From assembly GCA_963971285.1 (NCBI GenBank), contig OZ020248.1, positions 15,686,001 to 15,750,000 of the forward strand: a stretch of DNA of 64,000 bases, in the 5' to 3' direction. Each line of letters begins with the position of its first letter. Positions within the stretch are counted from its first letter, which is position 1. Positions 42,928 to 54,000 of this stretch are shown here, one piece after another. The notes under the pieces are model-generated. The model ran no database searches and was not told the origin of the DNA. It was given only the letters and a program-made list of their open reading frames with translations. A program made the position numbers and the translations under genes. The stretch is from Astropecten irregularis. Lineage: Eukaryota > Echinodermata > Asteroidea > Paxillosida > Astropectinidae.

Positions 42928-43206
42928 ATGTATATGTACAAACCATACTACGAAGGCTGGGAACTTCGCAGGATGTCACTGACTATGCCAAACGACTGTT
43001 TACGTCACGCTTATAGACAAGCCCGTAGAGCCTGCGTGGACCAACATGAGTTGAGACATGAAACGGTTATTGATTATGTTTGGCATAGCCAGTTTCATGC
43101 GGTCAAGGTCCCAGCCTTCGTACCCGTGCATATGTTTCCATGGGTTTCCAACAATGGTTGGGACTGGCCTACATCCTACATGTTTAATAGACTTTTTGGT
43201 GATTAA
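42928..43206 (+). CDS. Candidate small protein or terminal exon, unrecognised
   Basis: A 92-codon frame: YKPYYEGWELRRMSLTMPND, RQARRACVDQHELRHETVID, then VSNNGWDWPTSYMFNRLFGD and the stop. The composition is rich in Trp, Tyr, His and Met, with no repeat or low-complexity character, unlike most chance frames here. AATAAA overlaps the stop (43205-43210). The same frame is open back to 42898, so it could be a last exon. No family was recognised. It follows repeat sequence closely, so chance or transposon origin remains possible. Confidence 0.35.
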   Translation: MYMYKPYYEGWELRRMSLTMPNDCLRHAYRQARRACVDQHELRHETVIDYVWHSQFHAVKVPAFVPVHMFPWVSNNGWDWPTSYMFNRLFGD

Positions 43207-43209
43207 TAA

Positions 43210-43700
43210 AAAATAAGGAAATTGGGAGGAAAATAAGGAAATTTGAGTTTGAGTAATTTTTATTGTGGAAACACTGGCCAGTGTGCACTAATTTTCCATA
43301 GGCTCCCACGCAACTTAAATGGCCAAGAAACACAAGTTTCGCTGGATGACCTTGAAGGCATCAATTAATGAGCTTTCGATCGGTCATCCTGCCCCAACCC
43401 TCCCAAACAGCCGGGGTTTGTACGTCAAGTTGGTACAGAACTGGTTTTTGGCAAAACCGTTGCTGACAGTGAAAGCACACTGTTGAGGTCAATCAGCCAT
43501 CATTCTTAGTCACGAGAAAAAAACCCGTTTACACATTTCAACGATTACTTAGGCCTAATTGGTCTAAAGACGGAAGAAGACTGGCCGCAGGCAGCCCAGA
43601 CCATTTTGATCAAATGAACGATTGAGGTACCAACATCTGAACACAATGAGCGTTTATGGTGTATTACGTAGATATAATTATAATAATATGTCTGCTGGGG
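43210..43700. other. Intergenic stretch, nothing recognised
   Basis: No gene frame or element ends were seen. Confidence 0.45.
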
Positions 43701-43704
43701 ACCC

Positions 43705-43848
43705 CCCTGCTGCATGTTTTCTCAAAAAGTGGGCACCGTATGGGACTGACATTTTCACAGAATAGACGTGACCGTATCTTCCTTGATATTTTTGCCCATG
43801 AATCTGTATTTCTTTAACAAAACCCACAGTATGATACTACCTTCAAAG
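43705..43848. mobile_element. TTAA MITE (family A), right-hand fragment
   Basis: TTTTCTCAAAAAGTGGGCAC to CAGTATGATACTACCTTCAA, the right third of the family. Confidence 0.65.
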
Positions 43849-43972
43849 TACTGGAAACAATTTTCAAACGAACAGGTACAGCACACAATATTTTCTGCTG
43901 CAAAGGGGCCGGCCCGGCAATTAAAGGGTCCCAGGTTCGAAACCATAGGTGTCGATTTGTTCAGTTCGTGAT

Positions 43973-43994
43973 TGGGGGGGGGGGGGGGGGGGGG
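43973..43994. repeat. Poly-G tract
   Basis: G run of about 21 bases after GTTCGTGATT. Confidence 0.9.
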
Positions 43995-44417
43995 TTGGTG
44001 ATTTGGTGTCCTATGCGAGGGAGCGAACCGGGACTAAAAAAAACAAGGATCGTGTAATATTTCTATACAATAAACTTGAATGACATCCTACCTTGAAATG
44101 TTGGGGAGGGGATGATAATACACGCCATCCCCCACCTAAAATATTGGGGGGAATATATCTCCGCCCCACCCCCCGGGATCGACACCCCGAAGCGGCAGGA
44201 TTTTTTTCCCGACTCCCGACAACAAATCAAGCCCCACCCCAGACTCGCTTGAAATACATACATCCCAGGCAGGGTTTTATACGTTAGCCAATGACTTTTA
44301 GAGAAAGATCCATCCAAATTTCTATTTTTTTCTTCCCAATTCAAACAGCTCAAAACTGAAAGTTGAAACTCAGGTGACTCCCTGCCCCCCTCCTGTCCTT
44401 GGGCGCCCTCTGTACCC

Positions 44418-44743
44418 TGGGGCCAATTTCATGGAGCTGCTAAGCACAACAGCTAATGACTTGCCCAGTAAAACAATTAAACCACCGTTAATTATTATAT
44501 TCCCTTTGTCAGACTATGGGAGGTGTGTTTTATTCCTTGTCAGTCATAAATATAGGTTACGCGATCATCGCAACTATTGACATTCATGGTCAGCAAACAA
44601 CAGCCAAAGAACAATCACAAGTGATGCACAAGTTCAGCACAACACATGACAATTTGGTTGTTAACTCTGTTTTCCTTAAGAGACAAATTTGTCATGTTTA
44701 GCAAATTTTGGTGCTAATTGAGCAGCACCGTGAAATTGGCCCC
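44418..44743. mobile_element. Hairpin MITE (family C), long copy
   Basis: It runs GGGGCCAATTTCATGGAGCT to AGCAGCACCGTGAAATTGGC plus CCC. The interior has AACAACAGCCAAAGAACAAT and GTTGTTAACTCTGTTTTCC. It directly abuts the family D element at 44745. Confidence 0.7.
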
Positions 44744-44744
44744 T

Positions 44745-44988
44745 GGGCCTTTTCCAAACCTCGGCTCCGGCTCACTCATCCGGCTTCAGCTCCATTTCGT
44801 GAATCCATTTTAATAACGGGTATCAAAATAGAGACTTTTGATTTGACTGCGGTTCGGAAGTATATTCTCTGGTTTGAAAAGGAAAACAAAGCTTTAGCTT
44901 CAATTAAAAACCACAACCTCTATTTTCAGCATATGGATGCTAGAGATGGAGCTAGTAGCCGGAGCAGCCGAGGTTTCGAAAAGGGCCC
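44745..44988. mobile_element. Hexamer-ended MITE (family D) just upstream of PSMD12
   Basis: Left end GGGCCTTTTCCAAACCTCGG, right end CCGAGGTTTCGAAAAGGGCC. Interior GGTATCAAAATAGAGACTTT and TCTCTGGTTTGAAAAGGAAA are in family order. It ends 71 bp before the PSMD12 start codon, so it must form part of the promoter or 5' UTR. Confidence 0.8.
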
Positions 44989-45059
44989 ATGGTTCATGTT
45001 AACTTTTTTTTACGTATCAATTGCAACACAGAGGGCGGGCTTTAACAAAGCTCGTCAAA

Positions 45060-48000
45060 ATGGAGGACACAGGCAGCGGCGATGGCAGACTTCAGAAAAT
45101 GGAGGTGGACTACAGCGAGGCTGTGGACAAACGGATTCCAGAATGTCAGCAACTTGTAAAGGTATGTTATGGGGAAATGTCCATGGCTTATTGTAGATCA
45201 GAGATTCACAGATTCAGTGAATAACAGCCTGGTAAAATGGTCATTTATCGACGTGAAAAAAGTGCAAGTCACATGCATTGTTGTATTGAATTTGTATTGA
45301 CCTGTTACGATATTACATGTGTCCGTTACCAATATGCTGTCACTGAACAAATACAACAATTAAAAAGAAGTAAATAATATTTGTTTCATTCACCGGAAAT
45401 GAACTTAATCTAGTTCTAGTTGATCACCTGATTCACTGTACAATATAGGTACGTTACAATCCATGCACTTTGAGTAGGCCTAGGCCAGAAATGTCCACTG
45501 TGCTTGCGCGGGCTTGTAGCCCTACTGGGGGATTGCCCTACAAAATGTGGCATTTTGATTGGTTGCCGGGGGGGAATTTGTTCCTACATCATCGATATCG
45601 TGCAGTTGGAGACTCATTCTTAATTCCTGTGAAAAAAAAAATGGGATCCGTAGCTCCTTGCGATCGTGCGATCAACTTGAATTATTGGGTCACATTCAAC
45701 CCTCTCCTATTCATAGATCATATGTTCATACCATTTTGAAAGGTATACATACTGATAAAGTGACATTTCAACTACCTTGTGGTGAAATTTGGGTGGAATC
45801 TGACGATCAGAAATGTGACTTTTTCGACCAGGAATGTCATGATGCACAGCGAAAAATCCCTTACACGAATTGGCATGAAACGGTCGCAAGAGGGCGTCAC
45901 GATCATCTCATTATGTGACGTCATCGCACTGACCAAAAATGGAAGTTTTCATGAAAGAAACTGACGCGCATGGGCACATACTCAGCGATGCCCACTCTAA
46001 CCATAGTTACTTCGACAGACCTCGCCACGATCTTTCGAATGGTACCAAAAACATACAAATTTGTACATTTCTTCGACCTTTTGACCATTTTTTGTGGTGT
46101 CACCCGACGTTCGAGAACTCACGGACACCGCGATCGTATTTGAACTTTGGTGAGCTGTATTTTTGTTGGGTCGTTGAATATTCATATAACGTGTGTTGGG
46201 TCTATTGGTTGTGTATGCTGAGAGCGCCACATGAATATGCATAGAATTGCATGGTCATCCGGAGATGTCGTACGGCCTACTGTTGATCGTTGCGTATTCG
46301 TACACCGCGTGTGTTTGAATAGGCACATCGCGTAATGCGTGCCCCGTACGTGTCTGCAACGGCCCTGCGTGCGTGCACTGCGTGCGTAACGAGTTGGGCC
46401 AGCACATGGTTTCCGTGACGTCACGAGCACGGCCTCGCGCGTTGACCAATCAGCGCGGCGCTTTTTACACACGGCACTGTTTCCATCCGTGTTACAGTGC
46501 ATATATGGGGAATTTTTCGCTGTGTGATGCTGTGCGTTGTTGTTGCATATTGGTGCCCCTGCCCATATTGAATTTATGTAATTAATCACTAGAATTATAA
46601 TTTATCTGATTAATCTTGGATAATTAATATCAATTTAAATCATGTATTTGAACCAGAATACTTCAATCTAATGTTGGAAAAGATTTCATGCATTAATTTT
46701 AATCCCAAAGATATTTATGGACATAATTGTACAAAATTAGCCCTCCTCCAGTCCTCGATCACAACTTTTTTTTCAATGTAATGCAAAACCTTAGGGACCA
46801 AATATGCAAATTTTGGATCATGAAAATGGCTGTAACTTCCTTCAAACTAATGGTATGGAAGTGAGTGAGGTATCAAATGAAAGGTATTCTCATGCTCTTT
46901 CAGATGATATACCTTGCAGGGCATATCTATGATATCTAAAAATTTTGTAACATCCCTATACAATACCGATCGGGTTTTCAGAATCTTGCTAATTCATATT
47001 CTTGTTTGTTTCCTTTCCTGATAATTTCTAGGATGGCAAGCTGACTGAAGCCATTGAGAGTCTCCTCTCACTTGAGAAACAGACAAGGACGGTAAGTTTC
47101 TCTGAAGAATAAGATGAAAAATGGCAAAAATATCTACAGATCCAAAATGTGATTAGGAATGCCCCCTTCTCAGCCTCCTTTTAATTTTAACGAGGATAGG
47201 GTAGGGTAGGGCTGGGTGGGCTGGGTGGCCAGGGCTCGAATTTCGTGAAAAAAACCCTCTGGACAGCAGGTCTAGTTACTGAAGTGTTTTACTAGACCTG
47301 GATTATTTTCACTAGACTTTTGGCATTTATTATCATGAGACAAGCAGTAATTACATGCTTTGCTACACTGTGTATTTGAGTAACAGGAATAACATTTATT
47401 TGTGTAGGGAAGTCAAAGACAAATAATTACACGAAGAATTGATTAATGATGGCAGCTTTCGGAAAATGATATTGGTCAAAAGGTGGAGGCTTTGTTATTT
47501 TGTCAATGAAGTAAGAATTAAAGCCACACTTTCATCAATTTAGGCACCATTTTCATATTGTGCAAGGAAAACAAATCACTAGACAGTCGGACTAGTGCAG
47601 TACACACTTTTCTAGACCGAAACTTAAATCACTAGACTCTGGTCTAGTGGACATTTCGAGCCCTGGTAGCTCAGTTGGTATGAGTGCCGGTACGGTATTC
47701 CGGAGGTCGCTTGTTCGAATCCCACTCCAGTCAATTTTTTTTTCCTACAAAAGGTAGATATATCCCGCTGATTTGTTTGTTTCTCATCAAATTATTTGTT
47801 ATCCCGACAGGCAGCAGACATGCACTCGACTGCACGCATCCTAGTGGCTATTGTCAGCATGTGTTACGAGGCCAAGGAGTGGGCTCTACTAAATGAGAAC
47901 ATCATGCTGCTGACAAAGAGACGAAGTCAACTCAAGCAGGTAAAGTTTGTCACATTGGTCATCCTCAAGGTAGTGGAATAATAGACACGGTTCAATCTAA

Positions 48001-51000
48001 TCCAACAAGAGAATGAGTGATTTTATGGATTTTGACCACCAACTGAATGACAGTCATCGACATCTGACCAACATCAGGCTGGATATCAGTAGGTAGAACA
48101 CAGGTATAGCATTTGGGAGGTTGCAGGTTTGAATCCTGCTGCAGTCAGTTTCCATTGCCCACTTTGGAATGTAAGAAGTAGACATAGTTTGACGGTGATG
48201 CATATTTATGATATTTTGTGCAGGCTGTTGTGAAGATGGTGCAGGAGGCTTGCACCTACGTGGAGAAGACGCCCGACTTGGAGACCAAACTGAAATTGAT
48301 TGACACATTGAGAACTGTGACTGCTGGAAAGGTAAGTTTCCTGTCCCATTTCCACAGTGAAGAAAAAGAACTGAAACTGAGGAGAAGCTGATGAAGCTCG
48401 TGTCCCAATGTGACCCTCCACCCAGGGAAACCCACTGAAAGTTGCTGAAGCCCATTTGAGATAGGCCCAATTTGACCCTCCACCCAGGGAAACCCACTGA
48501 AAGTTGCTGAAGCCCATTCTGTAGATAGGCCCAATGTGACCCTCCACCCAGGGAAACCCACTGAAAGTTGCTGAAGCCCATTCTGAAGATAGGCCCAATG
48601 TGACCCCACACCCAGGGAAACCCACTGAAAAATACTGAAGCCCATTCTGAAGATAGGCCCAATGTGACCCTCCACCCAGGGAAACCCACTGAAAAATACT
48701 GAAGCCCATTCTGAAGATAGGCCCAATTTGACCCCGCACTCAGGGAAACCCACTGAAAGTTACTGAAGCCCATTCTGAAGATAGCTCCAATGTGACCCTC
48801 CACCCAGGGAAACCCACTGAAAGTTACTGAAGCCTATTCTGAAGATAGCCCCAATATGACCCTCTACACAGGGAAACCCATTGAAAGTTGCTGAAGCCCA
48901 TTCTGAAGATAGGCCCAATGTGACCCTCCACCCAGGGAAACCCACTGAAAGTTGCTGAAGCCCATTCTGAAGATAGGCCCAATATGACCCTCTACACAGG
49001 GAAACCCATTGAAAAATGCTGAAGCCCATTCTGAAGATAGGCCCAATGTGACCCTCCACCCAGGGAAACCCATTGAAAGTTGCTGAAGCCCATTCTGAAG
49101 ATAGCCCCAATATGACCCTCTACACAGGGAAACCCATTGAAAGTTGCTGAAGCCCATTCTGAAGATAGGCCCAATGTGACCCTCCACCCAGGGAAACCCA
49201 CTGAAAGTTGCTGAAGCCCATTCTGAAGATAGGCCCAATGTGACCCTCCACCCAGGGAAACCCACTGAAAAATACTGAAGCCCATTCTGAAGATAGGCCC
49301 AATGTGACCCTCCACCCAGGGAAACCCACTGAAAAATACTGAAGCCCATTCTGAAGATAGGCCCAATTTGACCCCGCACTCAGGGAAACCCACTGAAAGT
49401 TGCTGAAGCCCATTCTGAAGATAGCCCCAATATGACCCTCTACACAGGGAAACCCACTGAAAGTTGCTGAAGCCCATTCTGAAGATAGGCCCAATGTGAC
49501 CCTCCACCCAGGGAAACCCACTGAAAGTTGCTGAAGCCTATTCTGAAGATAGGCCAAATGTGACCCTCCACCCAGGGAAACACACTGAAAGTTGCTGAAG
49601 CCCATTCTGAAGATAGGCCAAATGTGACCCTCCACCCAGGGAAACACACTGAAAGTTGCTGAAGCCTATTCTGAAGATAGGCCAAATGTGACCCTCCACC
49701 CAGGGAAACCCACTGAAAGTTGCTGAAGCCCATTCTGAAGATAGGCCAAATGTGACCCTCCACCCAGGGAAACACACTGAAAGTTGCCCATCTCATTCTG
49801 CCAATGTAACCATCAAACTCCCAACCCTTTCACATGAGCATACTGTACCTTTAGTGTTTAAAAACAACACACTTTTGTAATCAGACTGAATTTACATGTA
49901 TGCTCCCCTTTGCTTTGGAATATTTGTCAGATTTACGTGGAGATTGAGCGTGCCCGTCTCACCATGACTCTGTCTAAGATCAAAGAAGGCCAGGGTGAAG
50001 TGGCGGAGGCAGCTTCCATTCTCCAGGAACTGCAGGTCAGTACATCATTCTATTATTTGATTGTGAATATGATTTTCAGAGGGCCTTTTACAAACGGAGG
50101 TTCAGGCTCCATATAATGTGCGTGGTTTCATGGCATCTGACTGTCAAAAGAACAAAGATATTTGACTATTGGGGTCACCACCAACATAGGGCTGGATGGC
50201 TCAGTTGGTAGAGCGCCTGTACAGTATTCAGGAGGTCGCCGGTTCAAATCCCGCTCCTGTCAATTTTTCTTGTTCACTTTTCAATGGATTGAAAATAAGT
50301 TAGTCCACCTATGGCAGACTGACCTCAGTTGCACTGTTTTAGAAGATAATAACCATCCTCATTGGATCTGCTTCAGGTGGAGACGTTTGGCTCCATGGAG
50401 CGAAAAGAGAAGGTGGACTTCATTCTGGAGCAGATGCGTCTGTGTCTGACCACCAAGGACGTCATCAGAACCCAGATCATCAGCAAGAAAATCAACCCTA
50501 AGTTCTTTGAGTCTAGCGAGACTAGCGTTCAGGTATGTGACGGTAATATTCGCGGCTTAATGCAATATTATCATCATTGAATTCACAGCTTATGACAACA
50601 TTCTTCCCATTTCTTTCTCAGCTGTGACAATATTTTCCCCATTTCATTTTCAGCTTATGACAATATTCTCATCATTGAATTCACAGCTTATAATATTCTC
50701 CCCATTTCATTCTCAGCTGTGACAATATTTTCCCCATTTCATTTTCAGCTTATGACAATATTCTCATCATTGAATTCACAGCTTATAATATTCTCCCCAT
50801 TTCATTCCCAGCTGTGACAATATTTTCCCCATTGCATTCTCAGCTGTGACAATATTCTCACCATTGCATTCTCAGCTTGTGACAACATTCTCCCCATTTC
50901 ATTCTCAGCTGTGACAATATTCTCCCCATTTCATTCTCAGCTGTGACAATATTCTCACCATTGCATTCTCAGCTGTGACAATATTCTCACCATTGCATTC

Positions 51001-54000
51001 TCAGCTGTGACAATATTCTCACCATTGCATTCTCAGCTGTGACAATGTTTTCACCATTGCATTCTCAGCTTGTGACGATATTCTCCCCATTGCATTCTAA
51101 AGGCACCCCATCTCTTTCTAACTAATTCGCACTTCCAACTAAATCCTGTTTGATTCACAGGAGCAGAAGCTGAAATTCTACTACTTGATGATCGAAGTCG
51201 ATCAGCATGAGGTGGCCTACCTGGACATCTGCAGACACTACAGAGCCTTGTATGACACCACAATCATCAAAGAGGACCCAACCAAGTGGAAAGAGGTACC
51301 TTACCACCAAAACCATACAGCAATATATCTCCTGTATCTCCAATCAGCCAGTTGCCCTAAAACTTCAGTCCTTCCTCTAGAAAAATGAACGCTGAGTCAC
51401 TCATAGTAACCGGTGTATTGAAGAATGAAAATATAAAAATTGTCGGTGAAGAAGATAAAACATAATATGGATGTGTGGTTCTGAAAAGAACCGGTGAAAG
51501 GTTTGGTCTTGATGTTCCAGCCAGTGTACTCTGGCTGTCTTCAGGAGAGTGTGTGATTAGATAAAACTTAGCAATCATCATGATAGGTTTCAATAACAGC
51601 TTCACATTGGGCATAAATTTGACTCTGGTCCATTGTGCGTGTTTCAGATTTTTTTGATTTTTTAGTGCAATTTAGGGTGAGCCACTTTTGGAAACTTCAG
51701 TTTTTAGGTACTATTTCTTTTTTCACTGACTCAACAATTTGTTGAGAACCGAGAGTGGTATGATTGGCGATAAAAATGTCAGAGTTGGGAACCTGGGTGC
51801 TTTATTGGCATTCATTGTGACACATTGCCTGCATGAAACTCAAACATTCTTTATAGAATCAGGATAATCAATTTCAATTGTTGGTTAATCAATTGAATTG
51901 TTTTTGTATCGTTACTCAGATCCTTAAACATGTGATCTTGTATTTGGTCCTGGCTCCGTTTGATAACGAGCAGTCTGACCTCATCCACCGAGTTGCGGCC
52001 GACAAGCATCTTGAAGAAATACCCAAATACAGGTAAGAAGATTGTCACTCACAGTTGCTGAGCGACTGTACATTCTGTGGCAAAGTTTAGCCAGCAAGAC
52101 CTGACGTAAAGTTTTCATTTTCTGAGCTTTAGGTCCTTTGAAAAACCTGCTTTCCCTGTTGTGGATTTTGGTGGATTTAGGATGGTGAGGCTCAATTTTG
52201 GAAAATTCTCTAAATATTTTTTGTATAGAGATCTGTTGAAGTGCTTCACCACTCAAGAGCTGATGCGATGGCAGCAGGTGTGTGCCATATATGAGCAGGA
52301 GCTCAGGCACGGGTCGGCCGACAGCAAACCCACGGACGTCTTCAGCGACAACGAGCAGGGCAAGCAGCGATGGAACGACCTCAGAAACAGGGTGGTGGAA
52401 CACGTGAGTTTTTGAATTCAAAACGTTGAAGCTTTAAGGAGAGAAAATTCTTTTCGCATTTACTTTCACGTGAAGTGCGCACCAAGCTTATGTGGCTTAA
52501 TTAAGTATTTTGTACTTGCCTCACACTTGTCAACTGTATGTTATGTTTTGTTTGTCCCTTGTCCTTTGCGTCTGCGTGTTTGTTTGTTTGTTTTCATTGC
52601 TTCCTTGTTGTCTGTCTATAGGTTAGGGTACAAAAGCTGTTGCTTATCCTGATACATATTGTTGGCATTATTTCTTATCGATGTTATGTACATAATGATA
52701 AATGGTACATTAATGATATTTACAGTTATCACTAACAAATGTACGCTCTTTTTTTTTTCACTGCACAAATATTGACACCATTTGACACCATGTCCTCTTG
52801 AATTGAATTGAATTTTTGAAGTCTAGTTGGTCTTTTCCCAATAGCAAGTCTTACCAGCTTTAATAGTGTGTCTTGTCTGGTGTTTGCACGCTTGGCCTCA
52901 ATTGAGCCATGGTGTCATTTTAGGACAAATAGTTAGCACTTGTATCTGATCAAATTATATGTTTGCTTTGCAGAACATTCGGGTGATGGCGAAATACTAC
53001 GTCCGCATTACACTGTCAAGAATGGCCGAGCTCTTAGAACTGGACGAAAGTGTAAGTACAAACAAAACAATCTTAGTGCAGTATATGTGGCTTAGGCACT
53101 GAAGTAGTCAAGTACAGTACATCATTTTGTTCATGTTAATAAGTTTGGGCAGGGGTTGAACATTGTCCACGTAGCATCAGCAGACTTACACCATTCTATT
53201 ATGGGTCATTCCACCAGGTTGGGGCAGGATTTATAGGGTGTCCATGTAGCATCAGCAGACTTGTACCATTCTTATTATGGGTCATTCCACCAGGTTGGGG
53301 CAGGATTTGTATGGTGTCCATGTAGCATCAGCAGACTTGTACCATTCTATGATGGGTCATTCCACCAGGTTGGGGCAGGATTTGTATGGTGTCCATGTAG
53401 CATCAGCAGACTTGTACCATTCTATTATGGGTCATTCCACCAGGTTGGGGCAGGATTTGTACAATGTCCATGCAGCATCAGCAGACTTGTACCATTCTAT
53501 TATGGGTCATCCCACCAGGTTGGGGCAGGATTTGTATGATGTCCATGTAGCATCAGCAGACTTGTACCATTCTATTATGGGTCATCCCACCAGGTTGGGG
53601 CAGGATTTGTATGATGTCCATGTAGCATCAGCAGACTTGTACCATTCTATTATGGGTCATTCCATCAGGTTGGGGCAGGATTTGTATGATGTCCATGTAG
53701 CATCAGCAGACTTGTACCATTCTATTATGGGTCATCCCACCAGGTTGGGGCAGGATTTGTACGGTGTCCATGTAGCATCAGCAGACTTGTACCATTCTAT
53801 TATGGGTCATTCCACCAGGTTGGGGCAGGATTTGTATGATGTCCATGTAGCATCAGCAGACTTGTACCATTCTATTATGGGTCATCCCACCAGGTTGGGG
53901 CAGGATTTGTACGGTGTCCATGTAGCATCAGCAGACTTGTACCATTCTATTATGGATCATTCCACCAGGTTAGGGCAGGATTTGTATGATGTCCATGTAG

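Noticed and set aside
48054-49796. Overlapping minus-strand frames with [20 protein letters not shown]
   Set aside because: Products of the 64-bp array antisense to PSMD12, seen in all frames.
27660-50265. Functional tRNA genes
   Set aside because: The tRNA-like boxes recur with the same non-tRNA flanks, and acceptor stems do not pair well. They fit tRNA-derived SINEs.
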